Shown: in pieces, positions 34,013-42,525 of the stretch | Layout: each line of letters begins with the position of its first letter | Numbering within the stretch: the first letter of the stretch is position 1 | Origin: Bradyrhizobium sp. CB1015 | GTDB lineage: Bacteria; Pseudomonadota; Alphaproteobacteria; Rhizobiales; Xanthobacteraceae | Length of the DNA stretch: 64,000 bases | Assembly: GCF_025200925.1 (NCBI RefSeq) | Contig: NZ_CP104174.1 | Span: 7,502,001 to 7,566,000, forward strand | Direction of reading: 5' to 3' | Notes under the pieces: model-generated | What the model was told of the DNA's origin: nothing | The model's database searches: none | What the model saw: only the letters and a program-made list of their open reading frames with translations | Program-made: the position numbers and the translations under genes

Positions 34013-35116
34013 ATGCGTACGACATCGGTCAGCGTCTTCAGGATCGCCACCACGGGCCCCGGCGACGTCTCCGGCCTGATGGACCTGATCGGCTCCGGCG
34101 CGATCGATCCCACCTCGATCCTCGCCGTTCTCGGCAAGACCGAGGGCAATGGCGGCGTCAACGATTTCACCCGGGAGTACGCGGTGGCCGCGCTCTGCAC
34201 GGCGCTGGCGCCCAAGCTCGGCCTGTCGCCGGCGGCAGTCGAGCAGCGCATCGCCTTCGTGATGTCGGGCGGCACCGAAGGCGTGCTCAGCCCGCATATC
34301 ACGGTGTTCACGCGCAGCGAAGCCGAGCGCCCGGCGGGCCTGTCCGGCAAGCGCCTCAGCATCGGCATGGCGCACACGCGCGACTTCCTGCCCGAGGAGC
34401 TCGGCCGCTCCGCGCAGATCACCGAGACGGCCAGGGCCGTGCAAGCCGCGATGGCCGATGCCGGCATCGGCGATCCCGCGGACGTCCATTTCGTGCAGAT
34501 CAAGTGCCCGCTGCTGACCAGCGACCGCGTTGCGGCGGCAAAGGCGCGCGGCAACACAACGGCGACGACAAGCGCTTACAGCTCGATGGCCTATTCACGC
34601 GGTGCGTCCGCGTTGGGCGTCGCGGTCGCGCTCGGCGAGATCGCCACAGAAGTCGGCGACGCCGACGTGCTGCGGCGCTATGATCTGTTCTCCAAGGTGG
34701 CCTCGACCTCGTCGGGAATCGAGCTGATGCACAACGTCGTCATCGTGCTCGGCAATTCGACGTCGTCAGTCAGCGAGTGTGTGATCGGGCATGCCGTGAT
34801 GGAGGATGCGATCGACGCCGCGGCGGTGACCGCGGCATTGGAGAGCGTCGGGCTTGGTGCAAATCCGCAGCCGGGCTGCGCACTCGTCAACATCTTTGCC
34901 AAAGCTGAGGCTTCGCCTGACGGCAGCGTGCGCGGCTTTCGCCACACCATGCTGGAGGACACCGACATCAGCTCGACCCGCCACGCGCGCGCCGCGGTCG
35001 GCGGCCTGATTGCAGGTCTCGCCGGCACCGGTGCGGTCTATGTCTCCGGCGGCGCCGAGCATCAGGGACCTGCGGGCGGTGGCCCGGTTGCAGCGATCGC
35101 ACGACTGTCGGATTGA
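34013..35116 (+). CDS. Cyanuric acid hydrolase/barbiturase family ring-opening amidohydrolase
   Basis: The 367-residue protein shows the threefold repeat unique to this family, each with a Lys-Ser pair: Lys42 (GKTEGNGGVNDFTR) with Ser85 (MSGGTEG), Lys163 (QIKCPLLT) with Ser232/233 (ASTSSGIEL), and Lys296 (NIFAKAEA) with Ser344 (VSGGAEHQGPAGGG). The family has only two known reactions, opening of cyanuric acid and of barbiturate. ATG at 34013 gives the normal N-terminus MRTTSVSVFR. An amidase-signature enzyme follows 119 bases on, a pairing also seen in cyanurate pathways. Confidence 0.9.
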   Translation: MRTTSVSVFRIATTGPGDVSGLMDLIGSGAIDPTSILAVLGKTEGNGGVNDFTREYAVAALCTALAPKLGLSPAAVEQRIAFVMSGGTEGVLSPHITVFTRSEAERPAGLSGKRLSIGMAHTRDFLPEELGRSAQITETARAVQAAMADAGIGDPADVHFVQIKCPLLTSDRVAAAKARGNTTATTSAYSSMAYSRGASALGVAVALGEIATEVGDADVLRRYDLFSKVASTSSGIELMHNVVIVLGNSTSSVSECVIGHAVMEDAIDAAAVTAALESVGLGANPQPGCALVNIFAKAEASPDGSVRGFRHTMLEDTDISSTRHARAAVGGLIAGLAGTGAVYVSGGAEHQGPAGGGPVAAIARLSD

Positions 35117-35235
35117 TACGGCCCTCCTCTGCGACCCCTCCGTCCCATGCAACCCTGCCCCTCGCGGCGGCTGAGTTGATTCGCGCGGGCCGTTGCGAAA
35201 AAGGTGACGCCGCGACCTTAAGGGGATTTGACTTT

Positions 35236-36705
35236 ATGACTTTGCCGATGAGCTGGAATGAATGGGCGCAGCACGATGGCGTCGCGCTGGCGGGGCGCGT
35301 CCGCAAGGGCGAGCTGACGGCGAAGGAGCTGGCGCGCCAGGCCGCCGCCGGCGTTGCCAAGGTCAATCCGGCGCTGTCGGGCGTGGTCGAGCTGTTCGAG
35401 GACGTGATCGCCGATCCCGCCAAGGACGGCGCCAATCTCGCAGGTCCCTTCGCGGGCCTGCCATTCCTGATGAAGGACCTCGGGCCGACCATGAAGGGCC
35501 GGCTGCAGGAGATGGGCTCGCTCTTGATGCGAGGCAATCGCGCGAGCGCCGATACGTTCCTCACCGGCAAATTCCGCCAGGCGGGGCTCAACCTGATCGG
35601 GCGCACCACGACGCCGGAATTCGGCGTGTGCTCGTCGGCCGACAATCCCGCCGTCTACGTCACCCGCAATCCCTGGAATACCGACTACACCACCTGCGGC
35701 TCGTCGGCGGGCAGCGCCGCGATGGTCGCCGCGGGCGTGGTGCCGATCGCGCACGCGACCGATGGCGGCGGCTCGATCCGCATTCCCGCCGGCGTCAACG
35801 GCAATATCGGCCTGAAGGTGTCGCGCGGCGTGTTCTCGCTGGCGCCGCACATGTCCGACCTGACCGGCCTCGTCTCGATCCAGGGCTGCCAGTCGCGCAG
35901 CGTGCGCGACACCGCCGCCTTCGTCGATCACGCGCGGGGACCCGCGCCCGGCGAGTTCATGCCGTTCTGGACCACGGCGCAGCCTTACACCGAGATGATC
36001 AAGCGCGACCCGGCAAAGCTTCGCATCGCGCTGTCGCACACATGGGGCAATTACACCGCGACGCCCGAGATCGCCACTGAACTGGAGAAGGCCGGACGCT
36101 TCCTCGAAGGCCTCGGCCATCACGTCGACTACGCGCTGCCGGAGATCGACCTCCCCGCTGCCTTCGCGGCGCAGACCACCTGCTACATCTCGAACTTCGC
36201 GGTGGTGATCTCCAATATGCTCGCCGCGCGTGGACTGGAAAAGCCGCCGGATGACCTGATCGAGCCCATGAACATCCGCATCTGGGAAGCCGGGCGCCAT
36301 ACCAGCTTCGCCGAGCGGGCGAAGATGCAAGGAGTGTTCAACACGACCTCGCGCGGCTTCGGCAGCTTCTTCGAGCAATGGGACGTGATCCTGACCCCGA
36401 TCACGGCGCTGCCGACGCCGAAGGTCGGCACCAGGGAATATCTCACCATCTCCGACAACCCTGATGTGCGCGACTGGTTCGAGAATCTCTGGCGCTTCTT
36501 CGCCTTCACGCCGCTCGCCAATCTCTGCGGCATGCCGGCGATCTCGATGCCGATGGCGGCGCAAGACCACGGCCTGCCGCTCGGCATCCAGGCCATCGCC
36601 AAGCAGGCCAATGACGGCCTGCTGCTGCAGCTCGCCGCCCAGATCGAGCGCGCGCTCGACGGCAAGTGGAACGGCGGCAAGAAGCCGAAGGTGCATGTGG
36701 GCTAG
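35236..36705 (+). CDS. Amidase signature family hydrolase
   Basis: The 489-residue enzyme has the full Ser-cisSer-Lys triad: Lys80 (FLMKDLG), Ser156 (CGSSAGSAA) and nucleophile Ser180 (DGGGSIRIPA). It hydrolyses an amide or carbamoyl bond. Downstream of a cyanuric acid hydrolase-like gene, a role on a carboxybiuret/biuret or ureido intermediate is possible, but AtzE-type specificity cannot be read from the sequence. ATG at 35236 gives MTLPMSWNEWAQHD, a usual start for amidases; the upstream in-frame extension is not typical. Confidence 0.9.
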   Translation: MTLPMSWNEWAQHDGVALAGRVRKGELTAKELARQAAAGVAKVNPALSGVVELFEDVIADPAKDGANLAGPFAGLPFLMKDLGPTMKGRLQEMGSLLMRGNRASADTFLTGKFRQAGLNLIGRTTTPEFGVCSSADNPAVYVTRNPWNTDYTTCGSSAGSAAMVAAGVVPIAHATDGGGSIRIPAGVNGNIGLKVSRGVFSLAPHMSDLTGLVSIQGCQSRSVRDTAAFVDHARGPAPGEFMPFWTTAQPYTEMIKRDPAKLRIALSHTWGNYTATPEIATELEKAGRFLEGLGHHVDYALPEIDLPAAFAAQTTCYISNFAVVISNMLAARGLEKPPDDLIEPMNIRIWEAGRHTSFAERAKMQGVFNTTSRGFGSFFEQWDVILTPITALPTPKVGTREYLTISDNPDVRDWFENLWRFFAFTPLANLCGMPAISMPMAAQDHGLPLGIQAIAKQANDGLLLQLAAQIERALDGKWNGGKKPKVHVG

Positions 36706-36776
36706 CAGGCGGTATCGCTCGACTCGAGTTGCGCTTCACGTCATCCTGGATGCTTCCGGTTTCCTGGAGCACACGA

Positions 36777-36933
36777 ATGCAGGCCTATGAGATTCTCGAA
36801 CGGTTGAGCACCTCGGAGGGACTTCCCACCGAGGCGATCCCGGTTTGCGAAGGTGAGCCGCAACGACCCCTGCCCTTGCGGCAGCGGCAAGAAATTCAAG
36901 AAGTGCTGCCTGAACGCCGATTTGGCTGGCTGA
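36777..36933 (+). pseudogene. Remnant of a SEC-C domain protein (possible DUF1186 type), internally deleted and frameshifted
   Basis: From ATG 36777 the first frame reads [21 protein letters not shown], the look of the N-terminus of SEC-C-bearing DUF1186 proteins. It then loses sense. In the +1 frame from about 36850 the sequence reads [20 protein letters not shown], a perfect SEC-C zinc-binding motif (C-x-C-x8-C-C) that normally ends such proteins, stopping at 36933. The middle of roughly 200 residues is missing. The alternative is a real 26-residue SEC-C peptide starting with GTG at 36853, but no ribosome site supports it. Confidence 0.6.
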
Positions 36934-36945
36934 GCCGCGAAGGCA

Positions 36946-37065
36946 CTAGAGCGGAATGGCTCTAGGTCGAATCGATTGGCGCGGCTCGGTCATGTCTCCC
37001 GCTTGCGGGAGAGGGAGCGCACCTCCGTCTTTGCAGCGATCAAGCCTCATTTCATCGCGCTCTAG
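36946..37065. repeat. Degenerate palindromic repeat ending in the stop codon of the next gene
   Basis: CTAGAGCG (36946-36953) and CGCTCTAG (37058-37065) are the inverted ends. Inside are a smaller CTCCCGC-TT-GCGGGAG hairpin and ATTTCATCGCGCTCTA, related to the AAAGCGCGATGA palindrome at 22226. The stop codon of the leftward gene (37062-37064) is part of the right end. Confidence 0.6.
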
Positions 37066-37382
37066 TTCTTCACCACCGGAATGTCTTCCGTCGGCGGCTG
37101 CTGCTGGCCCTGCTTGTACATCGCGAGCGCCTTGTCGAGGGCTTCGCGCAGCGCAAGCGCTGCGGCCACACTGCAACGCAGATGCGCGGTCTGGACCACG
37201 TCGACCCTGACGGCGGCGCCGACCGGCATCAACAGGTTTGCGGCAAGCTCGATCTGGATCGCGCCGTTGTGGTGGCCGAAGCAGGATGCGCCGTCGAAAT
37301 AGACGATCGGCGCCCGCTCCGAGCTGGAGCTCGAAATGGTGACGGGCCCCTGATTGGTGGCGGGCGTTTCGGGGTCGGCCAT
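37062..37382 (-). CDS. Small protein of unknown function, DUF3467-like pattern
   Basis: The 106-residue protein has a Ser-rich lead (TISSSSSERAP) and then a compact alpha/beta domain (IVYFDGASCFGHHNGAIQIELAANLL; LRCSVAAALALREALDKALAMY). The order of strands and the final helix recall DUF3467-type proteins; this is a weak resemblance. ATG at 37382 starts the conserved-looking part. It is read divergently from the thioesterase gene (start 37517). The stop codon is contributed by a repeat edge. Confidence 0.7.
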   Translation of the reverse strand: MADPETPATNQGPVTISSSSSERAPIVYFDGASCFGHHNGAIQIELAANLLMPVGAAVRVDVVQTAHLRCSVAAALALREALDKALAMYKQGQQQPPTEDIPVVKN

Positions 37383-37516
37383 GGGCGCTCCTTGCTGTTC
37401 ATCGACGAACGAAGCGCCCACCATCGGCGCTTCGGCGCGCCCTGTCGAGACCAAACCGCCCCGTGCGGGACCCATTCGGGGTTTTGCGCGAGCCGACACT
37501 GGTCTAGAACGTCCCT

Positions 37517-38425
37517 ATGAGCACCCTACCGACCACGCTTGCCTTCGAGGAACTCGCCGAGGCCATCAAGGGCCGCCGCTCCGATTACGGCCACATCAGC
37601 GGGCTCCAGCTCGACCGCTTCGCGCCAGCCGAGGCGTGGTCGAGCCTGCCCTACCGGCCCGTCTTCGTCGGCGACACCGAGACCGGCGTGCTGCACGGCG
37701 GCGTCGTCACTGCGATGCTGGACGAGAGCTGCGGCATGGCGGTGCAACTTGCGCTCGACGGCACGCGCGCCATCGCAACCCTCGATCTGCGCATCGACTA
37801 CCAGAAGCCGGCAACGCCAGGTCTCGACATCAAGGCGCATTCGGTCTGCTACCGCACCACGCGCTCGATCGCCTTCGTGCGCTCCACCGCCTATCAGGAG
37901 TCCGAAGACGATCCGGTCGCGACCGCAACCGCCTGCTTCATGATCGGTGCCAACCGCACCAACATGCTCGCCGACCGGCGGATGGATGTGCGCAGCATCC
38001 CGACGCTGGAGGCGCCGGAGGATCCGGACGGCCCCTTTGCGCGCAGCCCGTTCGCGCGCGCGCTCGGCATCCGCGTCAACGATGACGGCACGCTGACGAT
38101 GCCGTTCTCGCCGCAGATCATCGGCAATCCGATCCTGCCCGCGATCCACGGCGGCATGACGGGCGCCTTCCTCGAGACCACCGCCATCGTCGGAGTGGCG
38201 CGCGAGCTCGGCACTGCGGCGCCGCCCAAGCCGATCGGCCTCACCGTCAACTATTTGCGCTCCGGACGCGCGCTCGACAGCTTTGCCGATGTCTCGATCG
38301 TGAAGCAGGGCCGCCGTATCGTCGCCTTCGAGGCGCGGGCCTGGCAGGACGATGCGACCAAGCCGATCGCCACCGCTTTCGGTCACTTCATGCTGCGCCC
38401 GACGCCTGGACGTGACGAGGAATAG
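37517..38425 (+). CDS. Double hot-dog fold thioesterase (PaaI/4HBT family)
   Basis: The 302-residue protein has two hot-dog domains. The first (about 40-160) has VLHGGVVTAMLDESCGMAVQL and TLDLRIDYQKPA; the second (about 185-295) has AIHGGMTGAFLETTAIVGV and TVNYLRSGRA. Both carry the HGG motif that usually helps hydrolyse acyl-CoA thioesters. Such tandem forms act on CoA esters of medium or aromatic acids. It is not in a clear operon, so the substrate is open. Confidence 0.88.
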   Translation: MSTLPTTLAFEELAEAIKGRRSDYGHISGLQLDRFAPAEAWSSLPYRPVFVGDTETGVLHGGVVTAMLDESCGMAVQLALDGTRAIATLDLRIDYQKPATPGLDIKAHSVCYRTTRSIAFVRSTAYQESEDDPVATATACFMIGANRTNMLADRRMDVRSIPTLEAPEDPDGPFARSPFARALGIRVNDDGTLTMPFSPQIIGNPILPAIHGGMTGAFLETTAIVGVARELGTAAPPKPIGLTVNYLRSGRALDSFADVSIVKQGRRIVAFEARAWQDDATKPIATAFGHFMLRPTPGRDEE

Positions 38426-38493
38426 GCCCATTTTGACTTGACGGCTGCGGTTCCGGCCAGAACGATAGCCCGCCTTTCACGAGAGGAATTGGA

Positions 38494-38883
38494 TTGCGGC
38501 ATCCGCTCGACATCGTCGCCATGTTCGCCGCACTCTGGCTGCTGGCGTCGATGGTCCTCGACGCGCTGACGCCGAAGGAGCTGACGGCGATCATGATCGG
38601 CATCGCGATCGGCCCCGCCATCGTCATCACCGCCGTGTTCTACTACCTGCGCTGCCAGCGAACGGATTTTGCGGTGATGTTCGCAGCGCTGTGGCTGATC
38701 TCCGATATCGCCATCGCGTTCATCTCGCCGAAGCAGCTGCCGCATTTCCTGATCGCGCTCGGCTTCGTGCCGGCGCTGCTGATCGGCATCGTGCTGCACT
38801 GGCAGACTTTCACCTCTCCCCGGCGGGGAGAGGCCGGATTGCGCAGCAATCCGGGTGAGGGGTCGCAGCTTCGGGAGAGGTGA
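38494..38883 (+). CDS. Small membrane protein with internal duplication
   Basis: The 129-residue protein has four membrane helices made of two similar halves: VAMFAALWLLASMVLDALTP with GIAIGPAIVI, and AVMFAALWLISDIAIAFISP with ALGFVPALLI. Start is TTG, supported by GAGAGGA upstream. The last 23 residues (from TSPRRGEAG) are translated from a palindromic repeat that supplies the stop codon. Function unknown. Confidence 0.72.
   Translation: MRHPLDIVAMFAALWLLASMVLDALTPKELTAIMIGIAIGPAIVITAVFYYLRCQRTDFAVMFAALWLISDIAIAFISPKQLPHFLIALGFVPALLIGIVLHWQTFTSPRRGEAGLRSNPGEGSQLRER
38813..38883. repeat. Palindromic repeat forming the 3' end of the small membrane protein gene
   Basis: CCTCTCCCC-GGC-GGGGAGAGG (38813-38833) has perfect 9-base arms and pairs again with the terminal CGGGAGAGGTGA; GGATTG-CGCAG-CAATCC is a second stem. 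It is of the same type as 2264-2416. Confidence 0.75.
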
Positions 38884-38902
38884 ACCACCGCGCCGGCCGA
38901 CA

Positions 38903-40639
38903 TCACCGCGGCAAGAGATTCGTCTTCGCGAGGTCCAGCACCTCGTCGCCGCGCCCGTTCATCACCGCGCGCAGCACCCAGAGGCTGAAGCCCTTGACCT
39001 GCTCGGCCGTGATGGTCGGCGGCATCGACAGCTCCTGCTTGGCGGTGACGACGTCGAGCAGCGCCGGCCCGTTATGCGCCAGCATTTCTTTCATCGCGCC
39101 CGGAAGCTCGCCGGGATCCTCGACGCGCTTGGCAAAGATGCCCATCGCGCGCGCCATCGCGGCGAAGTCCGGGTTCTCCAGGTCGACATTGGTGTCGACG
39201 AAGCCCGCGGCCTTCATCTCCAGTGCGACGAAGCCGAGCACGCCGTTGTTGAACACGACCACCTTCACCGGCAGCTTCTGTTGCGTCAGCGTGATCAGAT
39301 CTCCCATCAGCATGGTGAAGCCGCCGTCGCCGGAGAGCGAGATGACCTGGCGCCCGGGCTGGGCGGCCTGCGCGCCGATCGCCTGCGGCATGGCGTTGGC
39401 CATCGAGCCGTGCACGAAAGAGCCGATCAGGCGGCGGCGGCCGTTCATGTCGAGATAGCGCGCCGCCCACACCGTCGGCGTGCCGACATCGGCAGTGAAG
39501 ACGGCATCGTCGGAGGCATGGTCGCTGATGACCTTGGCGAGATATTGCGGATGGATCGGCTTGGCTCCGGGCGTGCCCTTGGCAAGCGAATCGAGGCCCT
39601 CGCGGGCTCTCTTGTAATGCACGACGGCGTCGTCGAGATGCTTGCGTTGCGTCTTCGTCTTGAGCAGCGGCAGCAGCGCCTCGATGGTGGGCTTGACGTC
39701 GCCGACGAGGCCGAGATCGATCCTGCAGCGCCGTCCCAGATTTTCCGGGCGGATGTCGATCTGCGCGACCTTCGCATCATCAGGGAAGAACTGCTTGTAG
39801 GGAAAGTCGGTGCCGAGCATCACCAGCGCGTCGCAGGCATGCATCGCGGCGTAGCCCGAGGAGAAGCCGATGAAGCCGGTCATGCCGACGTCATAGGGGT
39901 TGTCGTATTCGACATGCTCCTTGCCGCCGAGGGCGTGCACGATCGGGCTCTTCAGCGTTTCGGCGAGCTGCATCAAAGGTGCATGCGCGCCGGCGCAGCC
40001 GCGGCCGCAGAACAGCGTGATGCGCTCGGCGCCGTTGAGAAGATCGGCGAGTGCCTTCAGCTCGTCCGGCTGCGGCACGACCTTCGGCGGAGCCAGCGCA
40101 AGGCCGCGCGTCGTCGACAACGCGCGCTTCGGAGGACCACGGAACGCGACATCGCCGGGCATGGCGACGACGGCGACGCCGCGCAAGCCAACCGCCGCGC
40201 GAATCGCGTTCTCCAGGACGTAAGGCAGCTGGCTCGGGTCCGAGACCAGCTCGCAATAATGGCTGCATTCGCGGAACAGGTTTTGCGGATGCGTCTCCTG
40301 GAAATAGCCGCCGCCGATCTCGGCGGTCGGGATCTGCGCCGCGATCGCCAGCACGGGAACGCGACTGCGATGCGCATCGAACAGGCCGTTGATCAGATGC
40401 AGATTGCCGGGGCCGCAGGAGCCCGCGCAAACCGCGAGGCTGCCGGTCATCTCGGCTTCGCCGGCCGCAGCGAACGCAGCCACCTCCTCGTGGCGGACAT
40501 GGATCCATTCGATCGTGCCGCGGCGGCGCAGCGCCTCAGTGAGGGCATTCAGGCTGTCGCCGACGATGCCGTAGATGCGCTTGACGCCGGCCTGTTCGAG
40601 CGTTGCCACGAACAGATCGGCCACGTTGTTGATCGCCAT
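38903..40639 (-). CDS. poxB: Thiamine-diphosphate enzyme, pyruvate dehydrogenase (quinone) PoxB-like
   Basis: The 578-residue protein has the three ThDP-enzyme domains: Pyr (1-170; [14 protein letters not shown], catalytic Glu in HEEVAAFAA), central FAD-type (about 190-330) and PP with the GDGGFTM...N motif (about 440). The C-terminal tail (about 540-578) fits PoxB, which needs it to bind membrane. It should convert pyruvate to acetate and CO2, reducing quinone. ATG at 40639. Encoded convergently with the membrane protein gene. Confidence 0.9.
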   Translation of the reverse strand: MAINNVADLFVATLEQAGVKRIYGIVGDSLNALTEALRRRGTIEWIHVRHEEVAAFAAAGEAEMTGSLAVCAGSCGPGNLHLINGLFDAHRSRVPVLAIAAQIPTAEIGGGYFQETHPQNLFRECSHYCELVSDPSQLPYVLENAIRAAVGLRGVAVVAMPGDVAFRGPPKRALSTTRGLALAPPKVVPQPDELKALADLLNGAERITLFCGRGCAGAHAPLMQLAETLKSPIVHALGGKEHVEYDNPYDVGMTGFIGFSSGYAAMHACDALVMLGTDFPYKQFFPDDAKVAQIDIRPENLGRRCRIDLGLVGDVKPTIEALLPLLKTKTQRKHLDDAVVHYKRAREGLDSLAKGTPGAKPIHPQYLAKVISDHASDDAVFTADVGTPTVWAARYLDMNGRRRLIGSFVHGSMANAMPQAIGAQAAQPGRQVISLSGDGGFTMLMGDLITLTQQKLPVKVVVFNNGVLGFVALEMKAAGFVDTNVDLENPDFAAMARAMGIFAKRVEDPGELPGAMKEMLAHNGPALLDVVTAKQELSMPPTITAEQVKGFSLWVLRAVMNGRGDEVLDLAKTNLLPR

Positions 40640-40746
40640 GTCGGTCTCCTGCTGCGCCGGCCACACTACCCGATGTATCAAAATCAGCATCGCGGCAATA
40701 TGAGGCACAATAGGCTATGACAGGTTCACGGCTAGTTTATTGCGGT

Positions 40747-41379
40747 TCAGTCTTTCGCAATTGCCCGATCATAGGCGGTGATCGTCGCTTTCGCGCGCGC
40801 CGCGACGTCGGCCGCACTCATTCCGGGCTTGTAGAGACTGGAGCCGAGCCCGAAGGCGGTCACGCCGCCCTTGATGTACTCGGCAAAGTTCTGGTCGGAG
40901 ACGCCGCCGACGGCGGCGATCATCACGCCTGATGGCAACACGGCGCGGATCGCGGCGATGCCGGACGCGCCGAGCACGCTCGCCGGAAAGAATTTCAGGC
41001 TCGAGGCGCCCGAGCGCGCCGCGAGCAGCGCCTCGGTCGGCGAGAACACGCCGGGCATGGTCACCATTCCGTGCTGATGCGCGCGCGCCAGCACCTCGGT
41101 GTCGACATTGGGCGAGACCATCAGCCTGCCGCCGACATCGTTGAGCCGATCGACATCTGCCGTGGTCAGCACCGTGCCGGCACCGATCAGCACACCAGCG
41201 GGCGCGAGCTTCACGGCAAGCCCGATCGAGCGGAACGGATCGGGTGAATTCAGGGGGATCTCGATCGCGGTCATGCCGGCCTCGATCAGCACGCCGATGA
41301 TCGCTTCGGTCTCCTCGGGCTTGACGCCGCGCAGGATCGCGACCAGCGGACGCTGCATCGGCGGAAAGGGAACGCTCAT
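40747..41379 (-). CDS. dgoA: 2-dehydro-3-deoxy-6-phosphogalactonate aldolase
   Basis: The 210-residue class I aldolase has Glu in TAIEIPLNSPDP, the Schiff-base Lys in SSLKFFPASVLG and the phosphate-binding AVGGVSDQNFAEYIKGG. Close to Eda (KDPG aldolase), but the position 14 bases after dgoK makes the galactonate branch of the De Ley-Doudoroff pathway likely. It splits KDPGal into pyruvate and glyceraldehyde 3-phosphate. Confidence 0.9.
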   Translation of the reverse strand: MSVPFPPMQRPLVAILRGVKPEETEAIIGVLIEAGMTAIEIPLNSPDPFRSIGLAVKLAPAGVLIGAGTVLTTADVDRLNDVGGRLMVSPNVDTEVLARAHQHGMVTMPGVFSPTEALLAARSGASSLKFFPASVLGASGIAAIRAVLPSGVMIAAVGGVSDQNFAEYIKGGVTAFGLGSSLYKPGMSAADVAARAKATITAYDRAIAKD

Positions 41380-41393
41380 CTCTCGCAGTCCTT

Positions 41394-42308
41394 CTACTTC
41401 GTCCAGATCGCGGCAGCCGCCATCGACAGGCCGCGGCGGACGGCTTCATCCGCGTCGACCGTGTTTGCGGTCACCGACAACGCCTCGAAAGCCAGCCGAT
41501 ACAGCACCGCAAGCCGCCCCGAGGCAATCAGCTGGACGCCCGCTTGCGGCACGGTGCCGGAGAGCCCCGCCGCCAGTTCGGCGCCGATCAACGTACCCGA
41601 CAGCGTCTCACGTGCCGCTGCCGGCGTGCCGCCGAACAATAGCTGGCGCGACCGCGCGGTGAACAGCAGGTTGGCGGCGAAGGCCGGGGCGTCGAACGCG
41701 GCCTTCACGGCCGCCTTGAAGCTCGCGACGTCCTCGGCCTCATCGGCGCCCGCGACCGCGAGCGACAGGATGGTCTCGCGTGAGACCACGCTGAACAGCT
41801 CGCCGGTCATGAAGGTGGAGAAACGTTCCACGACGCCCTCCTTCACCCGAACCCATTTCGAATGCGTGCCGGGCATGCAGACCAGCGCCTCGCCCGCAGC
41901 ATCGAGGCCGAGCGCGCCGAGTAGCTGCGTTTCCTCGCCGCGCATGACGTCCGGCGCGGCTGCGTCGCGCTGCGCGATGCCCGGCAGGATGCGGATGTCG
42001 CGCGCCTCGCCCGGCACGCGCACGGCCTGCTTCAGGACGGCCGAGAGCTTTGCCGGCGTGTCGACATAGCCGGCCTCGACCCAGCCGGTCTTGGCACCAG
42101 CCATGCCGCAGACGAGAGCCGGCAGATGTGCGGGCGCCTCGACCGCGGCAAGATGCGCTTGCAGCACGGCGGGAAAGCCGCTCCTAGCCGCCGCCAGCAT
42201 GCCCTCGCCGCTGCGGCGTTCGGCCAGCACCTGACCGGCACGATCGACCAGCCAGAGCCGGAAGCTGCTGGTGCCCCAGTCCACCGCGACGTAGGCGGGT
42301 TCGGTCAT
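41394..42308 (-). CDS. dgoK: 2-dehydro-3-deoxygalactonokinase
   Basis: The 304-residue sugar kinase has the ASKHA phosphate motif at the start (VAVDWGTSSFRLWLVD) and the DgoK signatures LPALVCGMAGAKTGW and LVCMPGTHSKWVRV. It phosphorylates 2-keto-3-deoxygalactonate. It precedes dgoA in one operon. The galactonate dehydratase, transporter and regulator that usually complete the pathway are not within this window next to it. Confidence 0.94.
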   Translation of the reverse strand: MTEPAYVAVDWGTSSFRLWLVDRAGQVLAERRSGEGMLAAARSGFPAVLQAHLAAVEAPAHLPALVCGMAGAKTGWVEAGYVDTPAKLSAVLKQAVRVPGEARDIRILPGIAQRDAAAPDVMRGEETQLLGALGLDAAGEALVCMPGTHSKWVRVKEGVVERFSTFMTGELFSVVSRETILSLAVAGADEAEDVASFKAAVKAAFDAPAFAANLLFTARSRQLLFGGTPAAARETLSGTLIGAELAAGLSGTVPQAGVQLIASGRLAVLYRLAFEALSVTANTVDADEAVRRGLSMAAAAIWTK

Positions 42309-42445
42309 GTCAGGTCTCGTCCTCGTCTCATGGCCAAGACGCCGTCCCGCGACACGTGAGACGATGTCCAGCAGGCTCCCGTCGAGATACCGGCTATTGA
42401 GCGGGCAAACCAGCCCTTTCTCTTCAATTTGGGGCTCCGTCGCGC
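42309..42445. promoter_or_regulatory. Region upstream of the sigma-54 promoter with candidate activator site
   Basis: CGTCTCA (42324-42330) and TGAGACG (42357-42363) are 7-base inverted arms 26 bases apart, about 85 bases upstream of the -24 element. That is the distance at which sigma-54 activators bind. The same region must hold the leftward dgoK promoter. Confidence 0.4.
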
Positions 42446-42461
42446 TGGCACACCGCTTGCT
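42446..42461 (+). promoter_or_regulatory. Sigma-54 (-24/-12) promoter
   Basis: TGGCAC-ACCGC-TTGCT matches the sigma-54 consensus TGGCAC-N5-TTGCW at every fixed position, with the GG and GC doublets 10 bases apart. It lies 64 bases upstream of the ATG of the luciferase-like monooxygenase gene and reads in its direction. Confidence 0.8.
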
Positions 42462-42525
42462 GACGCAGCATTACTCAACTCCGTCAACGCGCGACAAGAC
42501 GCGTCAAAATCAGATGAGGAAACCC

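Noticed and set aside
31738..34683. Rightward open frame of 981 codons
   Set aside because: Antisense to tex and running out of frame into the amidohydrolase gene. High GC makes such long shadows common.
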